Source: Rhodopseudomonas_A palustris_F
GTDB taxonomy: Bacteria > Pseudomonadota > Alphaproteobacteria > Rhizobiales > Xanthobacteraceae
Length of the DNA: 64,000 nt
Assembly (NCBI RefSeq): GCF_000013745.1
Contig: NC_007925.1
Coordinates: 2,604,001 to 2,668,000 of the forward strand
Direction of reading: 5' to 3'
The notes beneath the pieces were generated by a model that searched no databases, was not told the DNA's origin, and worked only from the letters and a program-made list of their open reading frames with translations. The stretch's first letter is position 1. Each line of letters starts with the position of its first letter. Shown one piece after another: positions 28,576-37,385 of the stretch. A program made the position numbers and the translations under genes.

Positions 28576-31500
28576 ATGACCAATGCCGGCTTCGTTCATC
28601 TGCACGTGCATTCGGCGTATTCGCTGCTGCGGGGCTCGATCAAGGTCGCCAAGCTGTGTGAGCTCGCCAAGGCCGACCATCAGCCGGCGCTGGCGCTGAC
28701 CGACACCGACAACATGTTCGGGGCGCTGGAATTCTCCGAGAAGATGGCGGGCTACGGCATCCAGCCGATCGTCGGCTGCGAATTGGCGGTCGATTTCGGC
28801 GATCAGGATCCCAACGCCCGCAACGCGCTTTCGGCGGCGCCGTCGCGGATCGTGCTGCTGGCGGCGCGCGAGCGCGGCTACCGCAGTCTGATCAAACTGA
28901 ATTCGCGGGCGTTCCTGGAAACCCCGGTGAACCAGACGCCGCACATCAAGCTGGATTGGCTGAACGGCGAGGCCGAGGATCTGATCGCGCTGAGCGGCGG
29001 CCCGGAGGGGCCGATCTCGCTGGCCTTCACCGCCGACCAGGCGGGCTTGGCGGAAGCCCGCTGCGACCGTTTGGCGGCGCTGTTCGGCGACCGGCTGTAT
29101 ATCGAATTGCAGCGTCACGGCGTCGACGCCGAGCGCCGCGCCGAGGCGGCGCTGATCGATCTGGCCTACGCCAAGGGGCTGCCGCTGGTGGCGACCAACG
29201 AGCCGTATTTCGCCACCAATGACGATTACGAGGCCCATGACGCGCTATTGTGCATCGCCGGCGGCCGGCTGGTGGCGGAGACCGACCGTCCGCAGCTCAC
29301 CCCGGATCACCGCTTCAAGACCCGGGCCGAAATGGCGGTGCTGTTCGCCGACCTGCCGGAGGCGCTGGCCTCCACCGTGGAAATCGCCGAGCGCTGCGCG
29401 TTCCGGCCGCGCACCCGCAAGCCGATTCTGCCGCATTTCACCCTTGGCGCCGGCACCGGCAGCCATGCCGCGGCTGCCTCCAGCAACGAAGCCGACGAGG
29501 TGCGGGCGCAGGCCGAGCAGGGGCTGATCAAGCGGCTGCAGGTGCATGGCGTGGCGAAAGGCGCCACCGAGGAGGAGTACCGCGCGCGGCTGGAATTCGA
29601 ACTCGGCATCATCACCCGGATGCAATATGCCGGCTACTTTCTGATCGTCGGCGACTTCATCAAATGGGCCAAGGAAAACGGCATTCCGGTCGGTCCGGGC
29701 CGCGGCTCCGGCGCAGGCTCGCTGGTGGCCTATGCGCTCACCATCACCGACCTCGATCCGATCCGCTTCGGTCTGCTGTTCGAGCGCTTCCTCAATCCCG
29801 AGCGCGTGTCGATGCCCGACTTCGACATCGACTTCTGCCAGGACCGCCGCGGCGAAGTGATCGAATATGTGCAGCGCCGCTACGGCCGCGATCAGGTGGC
29901 GCAGATCATCACCTTCGGCACGCTGCAGGCGCGCGGCGTGCTGCGCGACGTCGGCCGGGTGCTGCAGATGCCCTACGGCCAGGTCGACAAGCTGACCAAG
30001 CTGGTGCCGCAAAATCCGGCGGCGCCGGTGACGCTGAAGCAGGCGATCGAAAGCGAGCCGAAGCTGCAGGCGTTCCGCGACGAAGACCCGGTGGTGGCGC
30101 GCGCCTTCAACATCGCGCAGCGGCTCGAGGGCTTGACCCGCCACGCCTCGACCCACGCCGCCGGCATCGTGATCGGCGACCGCCCGCTCTCCGAGCTGGT
30201 GCCGATGTATCGCGATCCGAAATCCGACATGCCGGTCACCCAGTTCAACATGAAATGGGTGGAGCCGGCGGGGTTGGTCAAGTTCGACTTCCTCGGCCTG
30301 AAGACGCTGACCACGCTCGACGTCGCGGTGAAGCTGTTGAAGCAGCGCGGCGTCGTGGTGTCGCTGCCGACGGTGCCGCTCGACGATCCCGACACCTTCG
30401 CGATGCTCGGGCGCGGCGACGTGGTCGGCGTGTTCCAGCTGGAAAGTCAGGGCATGCGGCGCGCGCTGATCGACATGCGGCCCGACCGCTTCGAGGACAT
30501 CATTGCCCTCGTGGCGCTGTATCGGCCGGGCCCGATGGCCAACATCCCGACCTATTGCGCCCGCAAGCACGGCGACGAGGAGCCGGAATATCTGCACCCG
30601 ATTCTGGAGTCGATCCTGAAGGAGACCTTCGGCGTCATCATCTATCAGGAACAGGTGATGCAGATCGCCCAGGTGATGGCCGGCTACTCGCTCGGCCAAG
30701 CCGACCTGTTGCGCCGCGCGATGGGCAAGAAGATCCGCGCCGAGATGGAGAAGCAGCGCGCCGGCTTCATCGCCGGGTCGGTCGAGCACGGCGTGCCCAA
30801 GGCGCAGGCCGACGCCATCTTCGAACTGCTCGCGAAGTTCGCCGACTACGGCTTCAACAAGAGCCACGCCGCGGCCTACGCGCTGGTGTCGTACCACACC
30901 GCCTATATGAAGGCGCATTACCCGGTGGAGTTTCTGGCGGCGTCGATGACGCTGGAAATCCACAACACCGACAAGCTGTCGGAATTCCGCGCCGAGGCGC
31001 AGCGGCTCGGCATCAAGCTCGAGGCGCCGAGCGTCAACCGCTCCGGCGCCACCTTCGAGGTCGCCGACGGCGTGATCTACTACGCGCTCGCCGCGCTGAA
31101 AGGCGTCGGGGCGCAGGCGGTCGAGCTGATCGTCGAGGGACGCAAGGGCGGTCTGTTCAGCTCGCTGGCGGACTTCGCCGCCAAGGTGAGCCCGAAGGCG
31201 ATCAACAAGCGGGTGATCGAGAGTCTCGCCGCCGCCGGCGCGTTCGACGGGCTCAATCCGAACCGCGCCGCGGTGTTCGGCGGCGCCGACGCCATCATGG
31301 CGGCCTGCCAACGCCACCATGAGGCGGCGGCGATGGGGCAGAACGACATGTTCGGCGGCATGGCCGATGCACCGACGATCATGCTGCCGCAGCTCGAGGC
31401 CTGGCTGCCGGCGGAGCGGCTGCGCCGCGAATACGACGCCATCGGCTTCTTCCTGTCCGGGCATCCGCTCGACGACTACGCCACCGCGCTGAAGCGGCTG

Positions 31501-32079
31501 CGGGTGCAGTCCTGGGCCGAGTTCTGCCGCGCGGTGAAGTCTGGCGCCACCGCCGGCAAGGTCGCCGCCACCGTGGTGTCGCGGATGGAGCGGCGCACCA
31601 AGACCGGCAACAAGATGGGCATCCTCGGGCTGTCGGATCCCACCGGGCATTTCGAGGCGGTGCTGTTCTCCGAAGGCCTCGCGCAATATCGCGAGGTGCT
31701 GGAGCCCGGCGGCGCGGTCTTGCTGCAGCTCGGCGCCGAACTGCAGGGCGAGGACGTCCGCGCCCGCATCCTGCACGCCGAACCGCTCGATGACGCCGCC
31801 GCCAAGACCCAGAAGGGGCTGCGGATCTTCCTGCGCGACACCAAGCCGCTGGAGTCCATCGCCAAACGGCTGCAGATGCCGGAGGCGGGTGGCGGCGGAT
31901 CGGCGACGCCGGCCAGCGAACCGAAGCGGCCGGGCGGCGACGGCGAGGTGACGCTGGTGATGATGCTGGACCTCGAGACCGAGGTGGAAATGAAGCTGCC
32001 CGGCCGGTTCCGGGTGTCGCCGCAGATCGCCGGCGCGATCAAGGCGGTGCAGGGCGTGGTCGACGTGCAGACCGTGTAG
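28576..32079 (+). CDS. dnaE: DNA polymerase III alpha subunit
   Basis: Replicative polymerase catalytic subunit. The 1167-residue product starts MTNAGFVHLHVHSAYSLLRGS, a PHP domain, followed by the palm with the catalytic aspartates in MPDFDIDFC near residue 415, and PRMPGRGSG-like nucleotide-binding region VGPGRGSGAGSLVAYAL. Tandem HhH motifs and a C-terminal OB domain with a beta/tau-interaction tail follow. The length and full PHP motif fit the housekeeping DnaE1 rather than the shorter ImuC/DnaE2. The longer reading from 28522 adds 18 residues without homologous character. Whether the upstream SOS promoter reads into it is open: the gap has no clear terminator. Confidence 0.95.
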   Translation: MTNAGFVHLHVHSAYSLLRGSIKVAKLCELAKADHQPALALTDTDNMFGALEFSEKMAGYGIQPIVGCELAVDFGDQDPNARNALSAAPSRIVLLAARERGYRSLIKLNSRAFLETPVNQTPHIKLDWLNGEAEDLIALSGGPEGPISLAFTADQAGLAEARCDRLAALFGDRLYIELQRHGVDAERRAEAALIDLAYAKGLPLVATNEPYFATNDDYEAHDALLCIAGGRLVAETDRPQLTPDHRFKTRAEMAVLFADLPEALASTVEIAERCAFRPRTRKPILPHFTLGAGTGSHAAAASSNEADEVRAQAEQGLIKRLQVHGVAKGATEEEYRARLEFELGIITRMQYAGYFLIVGDFIKWAKENGIPVGPGRGSGAGSLVAYALTITDLDPIRFGLLFERFLNPERVSMPDFDIDFCQDRRGEVIEYVQRRYGRDQVAQIITFGTLQARGVLRDVGRVLQMPYGQVDKLTKLVPQNPAAPVTLKQAIESEPKLQAFRDEDPVVARAFNIAQRLEGLTRHASTHAAGIVIGDRPLSELVPMYRDPKSDMPVTQFNMKWVEPAGLVKFDFLGLKTLTTLDVAVKLLKQRGVVVSLPTVPLDDPDTFAMLGRGDVVGVFQLESQGMRRALIDMRPDRFEDIIALVALYRPGPMANIPTYCARKHGDEEPEYLHPILESILKETFGVIIYQEQVMQIAQVMAGYSLGQADLLRRAMGKKIRAEMEKQRAGFIAGSVEHGVPKAQADAIFELLAKFADYGFNKSHAAAYALVSYHTAYMKAHYPVEFLAASMTLEIHNTDKLSEFRAEAQRLGIKLEAPSVNRSGATFEVADGVIYYALAALKGVGAQAVELIVEGRKGGLFSSLADFAAKVSPKAINKRVIESLAAAGAFDGLNPNRAAVFGGADAIMAACQRHHEAAAMGQNDMFGGMADAPTIMLPQLEAWLPAERLRREYDAIGFFLSGHPLDDYATALKRLRVQSWAEFCRAVKSGATAGKVAATVVSRMERRTKTGNKMGILGLSDPTGHFEAVLFSEGLAQYREVLEPGGAVLLQLGAELQGEDVRARILHAEPLDDAAAKTQKGLRIFLRDTKPLESIAKRLQMPEAGGGGSATPASEPKRPGGDGEVTLVMMLDLETEVEMKLPGRFRVSPQIAGAIKAVQGVVDVQTV

Positions 32080-32098
32080 CCTCTTTTTCCGCCACGCG

Positions 32099-32126
32099 TG
32101 TGTATGCTATCATTCAACCGTACACA
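32099..32126 (+). promoter_or_regulatory. Inverted repeat, likely vapBC operator
   Basis: TGTGTA at 32099-32104 and TACACA at 32121-32126 form an interrupted palindrome 20 bases upstream of vapB. A TATGCTATCAT lies between the arms and could serve as -10. VapB antitoxins commonly bind such dyads in their own promoter. Confidence 0.55.
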
Positions 32127-32146
32127 TCGTCGCGAGATGACCAGCG

Positions 32147-32350
32147 ATGCGCACCAATATCGACATTGACGACACGCTGATGGCGGAAGCTCAGGAAGCG
32201 GCCGGCAAAGCCACCAAGAAGGACACGGTGGAGCAGGCGCTTCGCTTGATGATCCGCTTGAAAAAGCAGCGCGAGGTGGGCCAGGCTTTTGGTCAATACC
32301 GCTGGCGTGGCAATCTGGCCCGCAGCCGGAGCGGGCGAGGCGCGCGCTGA
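32147..32350 (+). CDS. vapB: VapB-type antitoxin
   Basis: A 67-residue protein with the VapB N-terminus MRTNIDIDDTLMAEAQEAAG, a ribbon-helix-helix DNA-binding region, followed by KKDTVEQALRLMIRLKKQRE and a flexible C-terminal part that would wrap the toxin (FGQYRWRGNL). It overlaps the toxin ATG by one base (TGATG). Standard type II pair, expected to be autoregulated through the dyad upstream. Confidence 0.9.
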   Translation: MRTNIDIDDTLMAEAQEAAGKATKKDTVEQALRLMIRLKKQREVGQAFGQYRWRGNLARSRSGRGAR

Positions 32351-32748
32351 TGGTGGTCGACAGCAGCGTCTGGATCGACTTCCTCAATGGCCGCAAGGCC
32401 GCTCACGTCGAACGTCTACGGGCGGCGCTCGGCGTCGAAGAGGTCATCCTCGGCGATCTCATGCTGTGCGAGGTGCTGCAGGGTTTGTCCAGCGAGCGGG
32501 ACGCGAGCCGGGTCGAAGCGCTTTTGCGTCGGTTCGAGATCGCGCCGATGGCGGGCGATGCGATCGCGGTCTCCGCAGCCCGCAATTTCCGCGCCCTGCG
32601 CCGGCGCGGCATCACCATTCGCAAGACGATCGATCTCTTGATCGGGACATGGTGCATCGAGAACCGCATGATTTTGTTACACAATGACAGCGATTTTAGG
32701 CCGATGGCGAGGTATCTCGGGCTGCTGGAAGCGCCGATGCCGGCGTGA
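32350..32748 (+). CDS. vapC: VapC-type PIN-domain toxin
   Basis: A 132-residue PIN-domain endoribonuclease. The acidic catalytic residues are in place: Asp4 (MVVDSSVWIDFL), Glu41 (LMLCEVLQG), Asp95 (IRKTIDLLIGTWC) and Asp113/115 (LHNDSDF). VapC toxins cut tRNA or 23S rRNA; the target here is unknown. The gene is intact. It lies as an accessory pair between dnaE and the conserved rpsB cluster. Confidence 0.92.
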   Translation: MVVDSSVWIDFLNGRKAAHVERLRAALGVEEVILGDLMLCEVLQGLSSERDASRVEALLRRFEIAPMAGDAIAVSAARNFRALRRRGITIRKTIDLLIGTWCIENRMILLHNDSDFRPMARYLGLLEAPMPA

Positions 32749-32880
32749 CCGTGACGCTCGGTTCCTGGCTCCAAAACTCGGTTGGCGCCTGACAGGGTTC
32801 CGGCTTGTCAGACGCCCCGCGGGGGCGGCCAATCCAGGTCCGGCCGGAGCCGGCCACAGGCCCCAACCCGCCCATTTGCC

Positions 32881-32908
32881 TTGCTTCTGCGCAGAATCCG
32901 GCTATATA
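32881..32908 (+). promoter_or_regulatory. Predicted housekeeping promoter of rpsB-tsf
   Basis: TTGCTT at 32881 and TATATA at 32903, spacer 16 bases, about 130 bases before the rpsB start. It is the only good AT-rich -10 in the 290-bp gap after vapC. The leader also contains two possible ribosome binding sites near 33010-33030 (GGAGGA, CGGAGAA). Confidence 0.5.
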
Positions 32909-33037
32909 CCGCGCCATCTCACACGGAAGCATGGCTTAACCGCCGTCCGGTGGCAGCCGGGCCGCGAGGCAGGATCGTCCTGCTCGCACGCTCGTTTGCT
33001 CACACGCTTCCGGAGGAACCAACCGGAGAATATCACG

Positions 33038-34042
33038 ATGGCACTTCCCGAATTCTCGATGCGTCAGCTGCTCGAAGCTGGCGTCCATTTCGGCCACCAA
33101 TCGCACCGCTGGAACCCCAAGATGGCCGAGTACATCTTTGGGGCCCGCAACAACATCCACATCATCGATCTGGCGCAGACCGTGCCGTTGCTGCATCGCG
33201 CGCTTCAGGCGGTCAGCGACACCGTCGCCAAGGGCGGCCGCGTGCTGTTCGTCGGCACCAAGCGCCAGGCCCAGGACGGCGTGGCGGAAGCCGCCAAGCG
33301 TTCGGCGCAGTATTTCGTCAATTCGCGCTGGCTCGGCGGCACGCTGACCAACTGGAAGACCATTTCCGGTTCGATCAAGCGGCTGCGCCACCTCGACGAG
33401 GTGCTGAATTCCGGCGACGCCAACGCCTACACCAAGAAGGAGCGCCTGACGCTGCAGCGCGAGCGCGACAAGCTCGACCGCTCGCTCGGCGGCATCAAGG
33501 ACATGGGCGGCTTGCCCGACCTGATCTTCGTGATCGACACCAACAAGGAAGACATCGCGATCCAGGAAGCCCAGCGGCTCAACATCCCGGTGGCGGCGAT
33601 CGTCGACACCAATTGCGACCCCAAGGGCATCACCTATCTGGTCCCCGGCAATGACGACGCCGGCCGCGCCATCACGCTGTATTGCGATCTGATCGCGCGC
33701 GCGGTGATCGACGGCATCTCCCGCGCCCAGGGCGATTCCGGCTTCGACATCGGCGCTTCGGTTGCGCCGGTGCGCGAAGAGCTGCCGGCCGCAGCGGCGC
33801 CGACCGCCACCGCTTTCCAGGGCCTGGCCGGGCCGCGCGGCACCGCCGACGACCTCAAGAAGCTCACCGGCGTGTCCGGCGCGATCGAGAAGAAGTTCAA
33901 CGATCTCGGCATCTTCCACTTCTGGCAGCTGGCCGAACTGGATCGCGACACCGCGCACAAGATCGGCGAAGAAGTCGGTCTGCCGAGCCGCGCCGATGGC
34001 TGGGTTGCCCAGGCCAAGGCGATGACCGCGGAAGCGGAATAA
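33038..34042 (+). CDS. rpsB: 30S ribosomal protein S2
   Basis: Small-subunit protein required for S1 binding. The 334-residue product opens MALPEFSMRQLLEAGVHFGHQ and keeps the family motifs RWNPKMAEYIFGARNNIHIIDL, RWLGGTLTNWKT and PVAAIVDTNCDPKG. After residue about 235 comes an extension of about 100 residues with a helix-hairpin-helix-like module (LKKLTGVSGAIEKKFNDLGIFHFWQL), larger than in E. coli S2 (about 240 residues) and seen in other alphaproteobacterial S2. Start chosen at the ATG 33038, as upstream sequence is non-coding leader. Confidence 0.96.
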   Translation: MALPEFSMRQLLEAGVHFGHQSHRWNPKMAEYIFGARNNIHIIDLAQTVPLLHRALQAVSDTVAKGGRVLFVGTKRQAQDGVAEAAKRSAQYFVNSRWLGGTLTNWKTISGSIKRLRHLDEVLNSGDANAYTKKERLTLQRERDKLDRSLGGIKDMGGLPDLIFVIDTNKEDIAIQEAQRLNIPVAAIVDTNCDPKGITYLVPGNDDAGRAITLYCDLIARAVIDGISRAQGDSGFDIGASVAPVREELPAAAAPTATAFQGLAGPRGTADDLKKLTGVSGAIEKKFNDLGIFHFWQLAELDRDTAHKIGEEVGLPSRADGWVAQAKAMTAEAE

Positions 34043-34050
34043 CGCACACG

Positions 34051-34083
34051 CATTGCGGCCGGGACATCCGGCCGCAATGTTTT
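34051..34083 (+). terminator. Intrinsic terminator/attenuator between rpsB and tsf
   Basis: A perfect 12-bp stem (CATTGCGGCCGG with CCGGCCGCAATG, loop GACAT) followed by TTTT. It lies 8 bases after the rpsB stop and about 100 before tsf. It should reduce read-through, so tsf expression may differ from rpsB. Confidence 0.8.
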
Positions 34084-34180
34084 GCCGGCAACAATCAATT
34101 TTCGGAGTCCTGACGGCGAATTCGCGGGCAGCACCATGGCTGCTCCGTGCGCGCCCTGACAGGCAGAAGGACGTTCAAAG

Positions 34181-35107
34181 ATGGCAACGATTACAGCGGC
34201 GATGGTCAAGGACCTGCGCGAGACCACCGGCGTGGGCATGATGGATTGCAAGCAGGCACTGACCGAGAACGACGGCGACATGCAGGCCGCGATCGACTGG
34301 CTGCGCAAGAAGGGCCTGTCGAAGGCCGCCAAGAAGGCCGGCCGCGTCGCCGCCGAAGGCTTGATCGGCGCTTTGACCGACAAGACCAAGGGCGTGCTGG
34401 TCGAAGTCAACTCCGAGACCGATTTCGTCGCCCGTAATGAGCAGTTCCAGGGCCTGGTCAAGATGATCGCCCAGGTCGCGCTCAAGGTCGGCGCCGATCT
34501 CGACAAGATCAATGCCGCGCCGGTCGGCTCCTCGACCGTCGCCACCGCGATCGCCGACGCGATCGCCACCATCGGCGAAAACATGACGCTGCGCCGCGCC
34601 GCCGTGCTCGAAGTCGGGCAGGGCCTGGTCGCCAGCTACGTGCATAACGCCGTCACCGACGGTGCCGGTAAGCTCGGCGTCATCGTGGCGCTGGAATCCG
34701 CCGGCAAGACCGACGAACTGGCGGCGCTCGGCAAGCAGCTGTCGATGCACGTCGCCTCCGCCAATCCGCAGGCGCTGGAGCCCGCCGGGCTCGACCCGGA
34801 CGTGGTGCGCCGCGAGAAGGACGTGATGGCCGACAAGTATCGCCAGCAGGGCAAGCCCGAGGCGATGATCGAGAAGATCGTCGAGAACGGCCTCAAGACC
34901 TACTACAAGGAAGTCTGCCTCTTGGAGCAGGCCTTCATCTTCGACGAGAAGGGCAAGTCGGTCGCGCAGGCGGTCAAGGAAGCCGAGGGCCGGGTCGGCG
35001 CGCCGATCAAGGTCACGGGTTTCGTGCGCTACGCGCTCGGCGAAGGCATCGAAAAGCAGACCTCGGACTTCGCCGCCGAAGTCGCCGCAGCCAGCGGCCA
35101 GAAGTAA
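34181..35107 (+). CDS. tsf: Elongation factor Ts
   Basis: Guanine-nucleotide exchange factor for EF-Tu. The 308-residue product has an N-terminal UBA-like domain with LRETTGVGMMDCKQAL and the core NSETDFVARN motif, a coiled-coil region and the C-terminal module. Usual length; starts MATITAAMVKDL with AGAAGG about twelve bases upstream. Confidence 0.97.
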   Translation: MATITAAMVKDLRETTGVGMMDCKQALTENDGDMQAAIDWLRKKGLSKAAKKAGRVAAEGLIGALTDKTKGVLVEVNSETDFVARNEQFQGLVKMIAQVALKVGADLDKINAAPVGSSTVATAIADAIATIGENMTLRRAAVLEVGQGLVASYVHNAVTDGAGKLGVIVALESAGKTDELAALGKQLSMHVASANPQALEPAGLDPDVVRREKDVMADKYRQQGKPEAMIEKIVENGLKTYYKEVCLLEQAFIFDEKGKSVAQAVKEAEGRVGAPIKVTGFVRYALGEGIEKQTSDFAAEVAAASGQK

Positions 35108-35119
35108 CTGTCGACGCTA

Positions 35120-35144
35120 GCTCCCGGCCGCAACGGCCGGGAGC
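35120..35144 (+). terminator. Perfect 11-bp hairpin between tsf and pyrH
   Basis: GCTCCCGGCCG, loop CAA, CGGCCGGGAGC. There is no T-run, so it may be an mRNA-stability or processing element or a weak/Rho-assisted terminator rather than a classical intrinsic terminator. pyrH starts 28 bases later. Confidence 0.6.
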
Positions 35145-35171
35145 CGCGCTCCGAGGGGAAGCGATCGTATC

Positions 35172-35888
35172 ATGGGTGAGCCGGTCTATCGTCGGGTCGT
35201 GATCAAGCTGTCCGGCGAATATTTCGCCGGCGACCAGTCATTCGGCATCGACCAGCCGACCATCGATCGGATCGCCGGCGACCTGATCGCGGCGCAGAAG
35301 CTCGGCGTCGAGATCGCGGTTGTGGTCGGCGGCGGCAATATCTTTCGCGGCGTCGAAGTGTCGTCGCGCGGGGTGTCGCGACCGACCGGCGACACCATGG
35401 GCATGCTGGCGACGGTGATGAACTGCCTGGCGCTGGAGGCGGCGATCGAGCGCCGCGCGGTGGCGGCGCGGACCTTGTCGGCCTTCGTGATGCCGCAGGT
35501 CTGCGAATTGTTCACCCGCGGTGCGGCGCATCGCTACTTGGCCGAAGGCAAGATCGTGCTGCTCGCCGGCGGCACCGGCAATCCGTTCTTTACCACCGAT
35601 ACCACGGCGGTATTGCGGGCCGGCGAGATCGGCGCGCAGGCGGTGTTGAAGGCCACCAATGTCGACGGCGTCTACAGCGCCGATCCGAAAAAAGATCCAT
35701 CGGCGCAGCGTTTCGAGCGGCTGTCGCACTCACAGGCGCTGGAAGGCGGCTATAAGGTCATGGACGCCACCGCATTCGCGCTTGCCCGTGAGACCTCGCT
35801 GCCTATCATCGTGTTTTCGATCGCCGAAGCCGGTTCGATCGGTGCGATCCTGAGCGGCACCGGGCGCGGCACGGTGGTGGCGGGCTGA
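35172..35888 (+). CDS. pyrH: UMP kinase
   Basis: Phosphorylates UMP to UDP in pyrimidine synthesis. The 238-residue amino-acid-kinase-fold protein has VVIKLSGEYFAG, VVGGGNIFRG, GDTMGMLATVMNCLAL, LAGGTGNPFFTTDTTA and KATNVDGVYSADPKK. The GAGGGGAAG upstream is the ribosome binding site. Bacterial UMP kinase is hexameric and allosterically controlled by GTP and UTP. Confidence 0.97.
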   Translation: MGEPVYRRVVIKLSGEYFAGDQSFGIDQPTIDRIAGDLIAAQKLGVEIAVVVGGGNIFRGVEVSSRGVSRPTGDTMGMLATVMNCLALEAAIERRAVAARTLSAFVMPQVCELFTRGAAHRYLAEGKIVLLAGGTGNPFFTTDTTAVLRAGEIGAQAVLKATNVDGVYSADPKKDPSAQRFERLSHSQALEGGYKVMDATAFALARETSLPIIVFSIAEAGSIGAILSGTGRGTVVAG

Positions 35889-35952
35889 TCGCGGCCAAGG
35901 TCGCAGGCGACGGCCGCGAATATCGAGTAAGCGTTTGCAAGGAGAGGCGGCA

Positions 35953-36516
35953 ATGCCAACGGGCGGTTTTGACATCAACGAATTGAAGCGTCGCATGCAG
36001 GGCGCCACTCAGTCGCTCAAGCACGAGCTGGGCGGTCTGCGGACCGGGCGCGCGGCGGCTTCGATGCTGGAGCCGGTGCAAGTCGAGGCCTATGGCAGCC
36101 ACATGCCGCTGAACCAACTGGCCACCGTCAGCGTCCCGGAGCCGCGGCTGTTGTCGGTCCAGGTGTGGGACAGGTCGATGGTCAAGGCGGTCGAAAAAGC
36201 CATCGTCGATTCCAATCTCGGCCTCAGCCCAGCCACCGAAGGACAGGTGCTGCGGCTGCGGATTCCGGAGCTCAACGAGGAGCGCCGTAAGGAACTGGTC
36301 AAGGTCGCGCACAAATATGCTGAGGCCACCCGCGTCGCGGTCCGCCACGTCCGCCGCGACGGCCTCGACACGCTGAAGAAGCTCGAGAAGAACAGCGAGA
36401 TCTCCGAGGACGATCAGGAGCGTCTGGCGCACGAGGTGCAGAAGGCCACCGACGCGACGATTCTCGAGGTTGATCAGCTGTTGGCGGCCAAGGAAAAGGA
36501 AATCCTCACCGTCTGA
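35953..36516 (+). CDS. frr: Ribosome recycling factor
   Basis: Splits post-termination ribosomes with EF-G. The 187-residue product has LKRRMQGATQSLKHELGGLRTGRA at the N-terminus, the VEAYGSHMPLNQLATVSVPE hinge segment and a C-terminal EVQKATDATILEVDQLLAAKEKEIL helix. The ATG at 35953 is preceded by AAGGAG at about eight bases; an earlier in-frame start at 35935 is less likely. Confidence 0.96.
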   Translation: MPTGGFDINELKRRMQGATQSLKHELGGLRTGRAAASMLEPVQVEAYGSHMPLNQLATVSVPEPRLLSVQVWDRSMVKAVEKAIVDSNLGLSPATEGQVLRLRIPELNEERRKELVKVAHKYAEATRVAVRHVRRDGLDTLKKLEKNSEISEDDQERLAHEVQKATDATILEVDQLLAAKEKEILTV

Positions 36517-36626
36517 TGTCGATCCCGGCTGTGGTCTTGCGGTCGGAATCTGCGCAGCCTACTGATGGACAGGTTACTGCGGCAAACGGGAAGCCTCTTC
36601 GCGGATTACGCATTGGGAATTGACCT

Positions 36627-37385
36627 ATGTCGAACGTCGCCGCGCCCGCGCCTGACCGATCGGATTCGTCCGAGGTGCCTGTGCACGTCGCCATCATCAT
36701 GGACGGTAACGGCCGCTGGGCGGCGGCGCGCGGATTGCCGCGCGCCGAAGGCCACCGCCGCGGGGTCGACGCGCTGCGCCGCGTGGTCCGCGCCGCCAAC
36801 GAACTCGGCATCGCCTATCTGACGATCTTTTCGTTCAGCTCGGAGAACTGGTCGCGGCCGGCCAGCGAAATCGGCGATCTGTTCGGCCTGCTGCGACGCT
36901 TCATCCGCAACGATCTGGCGACGCTGCACCGCGACGGCGTCCGGGTCCGGGTGATCGGCGAGCGGGACGGCCTGGAGTCGGACCTTTGCGCGCTGTTGAC
37001 CGAAGCCGAAGAGCTGACCCGCAACAATACCCGGCTCAATCTGGTGGTCGCGTTCAACTACGGCTCGCGGCAGGAGATCGCCAATGCGGCGCAGCGGCTG
37101 GCCCGCGAAGTCGCCGAGGGCAAGCGCGATCCCGCCAGCATCGACCCCGACAGCCTCAGCCAGTATCTCGACGCCCCGGACATTCCCGATCCCGATCTGA
37201 TCATCCGCACCAGCGGCGAGCAGCGGCTCTCCAACTTTTTGATGTGGCAGGCGGCTTACAGCGAACTTGTGTTCGTGCCGATTCACTGGCCTGATTTTGA
37301 CAAGGCGGCGCTTGAGGGCGCGATCGCCGAATACGCCCGCCGTGAACGCCGGTTCGGCGGTTTGGCGGCGAAAACAGGATCGTGA
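36627..37385 (+). CDS. uppS: Undecaprenyl diphosphate synthase (isoprenyl transferase)
   Basis: Condenses isopentenyl diphosphate onto farnesyl diphosphate to give the C55 lipid carrier for peptidoglycan and polysaccharides. The 252-residue product has IIMDGNGRWAAARGLPRAEGH near residue 25 with the catalytic Asp, FSFSSENW, and DLIIRTSGEQRLSNFLMWQAAYSEL. The stop overlaps the GTG of cdsA. The 110-bp gap after frr may hold a promoter; none is obvious. Confidence 0.97.
   Translation: MSNVAAPAPDRSDSSEVPVHVAIIMDGNGRWAAARGLPRAEGHRRGVDALRRVVRAANELGIAYLTIFSFSSENWSRPASEIGDLFGLLRRFIRNDLATLHRDGVRVRVIGERDGLESDLCALLTEAEELTRNNTRLNLVVAFNYGSRQEIANAAQRLAREVAEGKRDPASIDPDSLSQYLDAPDIPDPDLIIRTSGEQRLSNFLMWQAAYSELVFVPIHWPDFDKAALEGAIAEYARRERRFGGLAAKTGS

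Noticed and set aside
29245..31776. 843-residue minus-strand open frame opposite dnaE
   Set aside because: Antisense shadow of dnaE with no recognisable domain or ribosome binding site.
35935..35952. Upstream start of frr at 35935
   Set aside because: The ATG at 35953 has AAGGAG at proper spacing and matches the normal N-terminus of the family.
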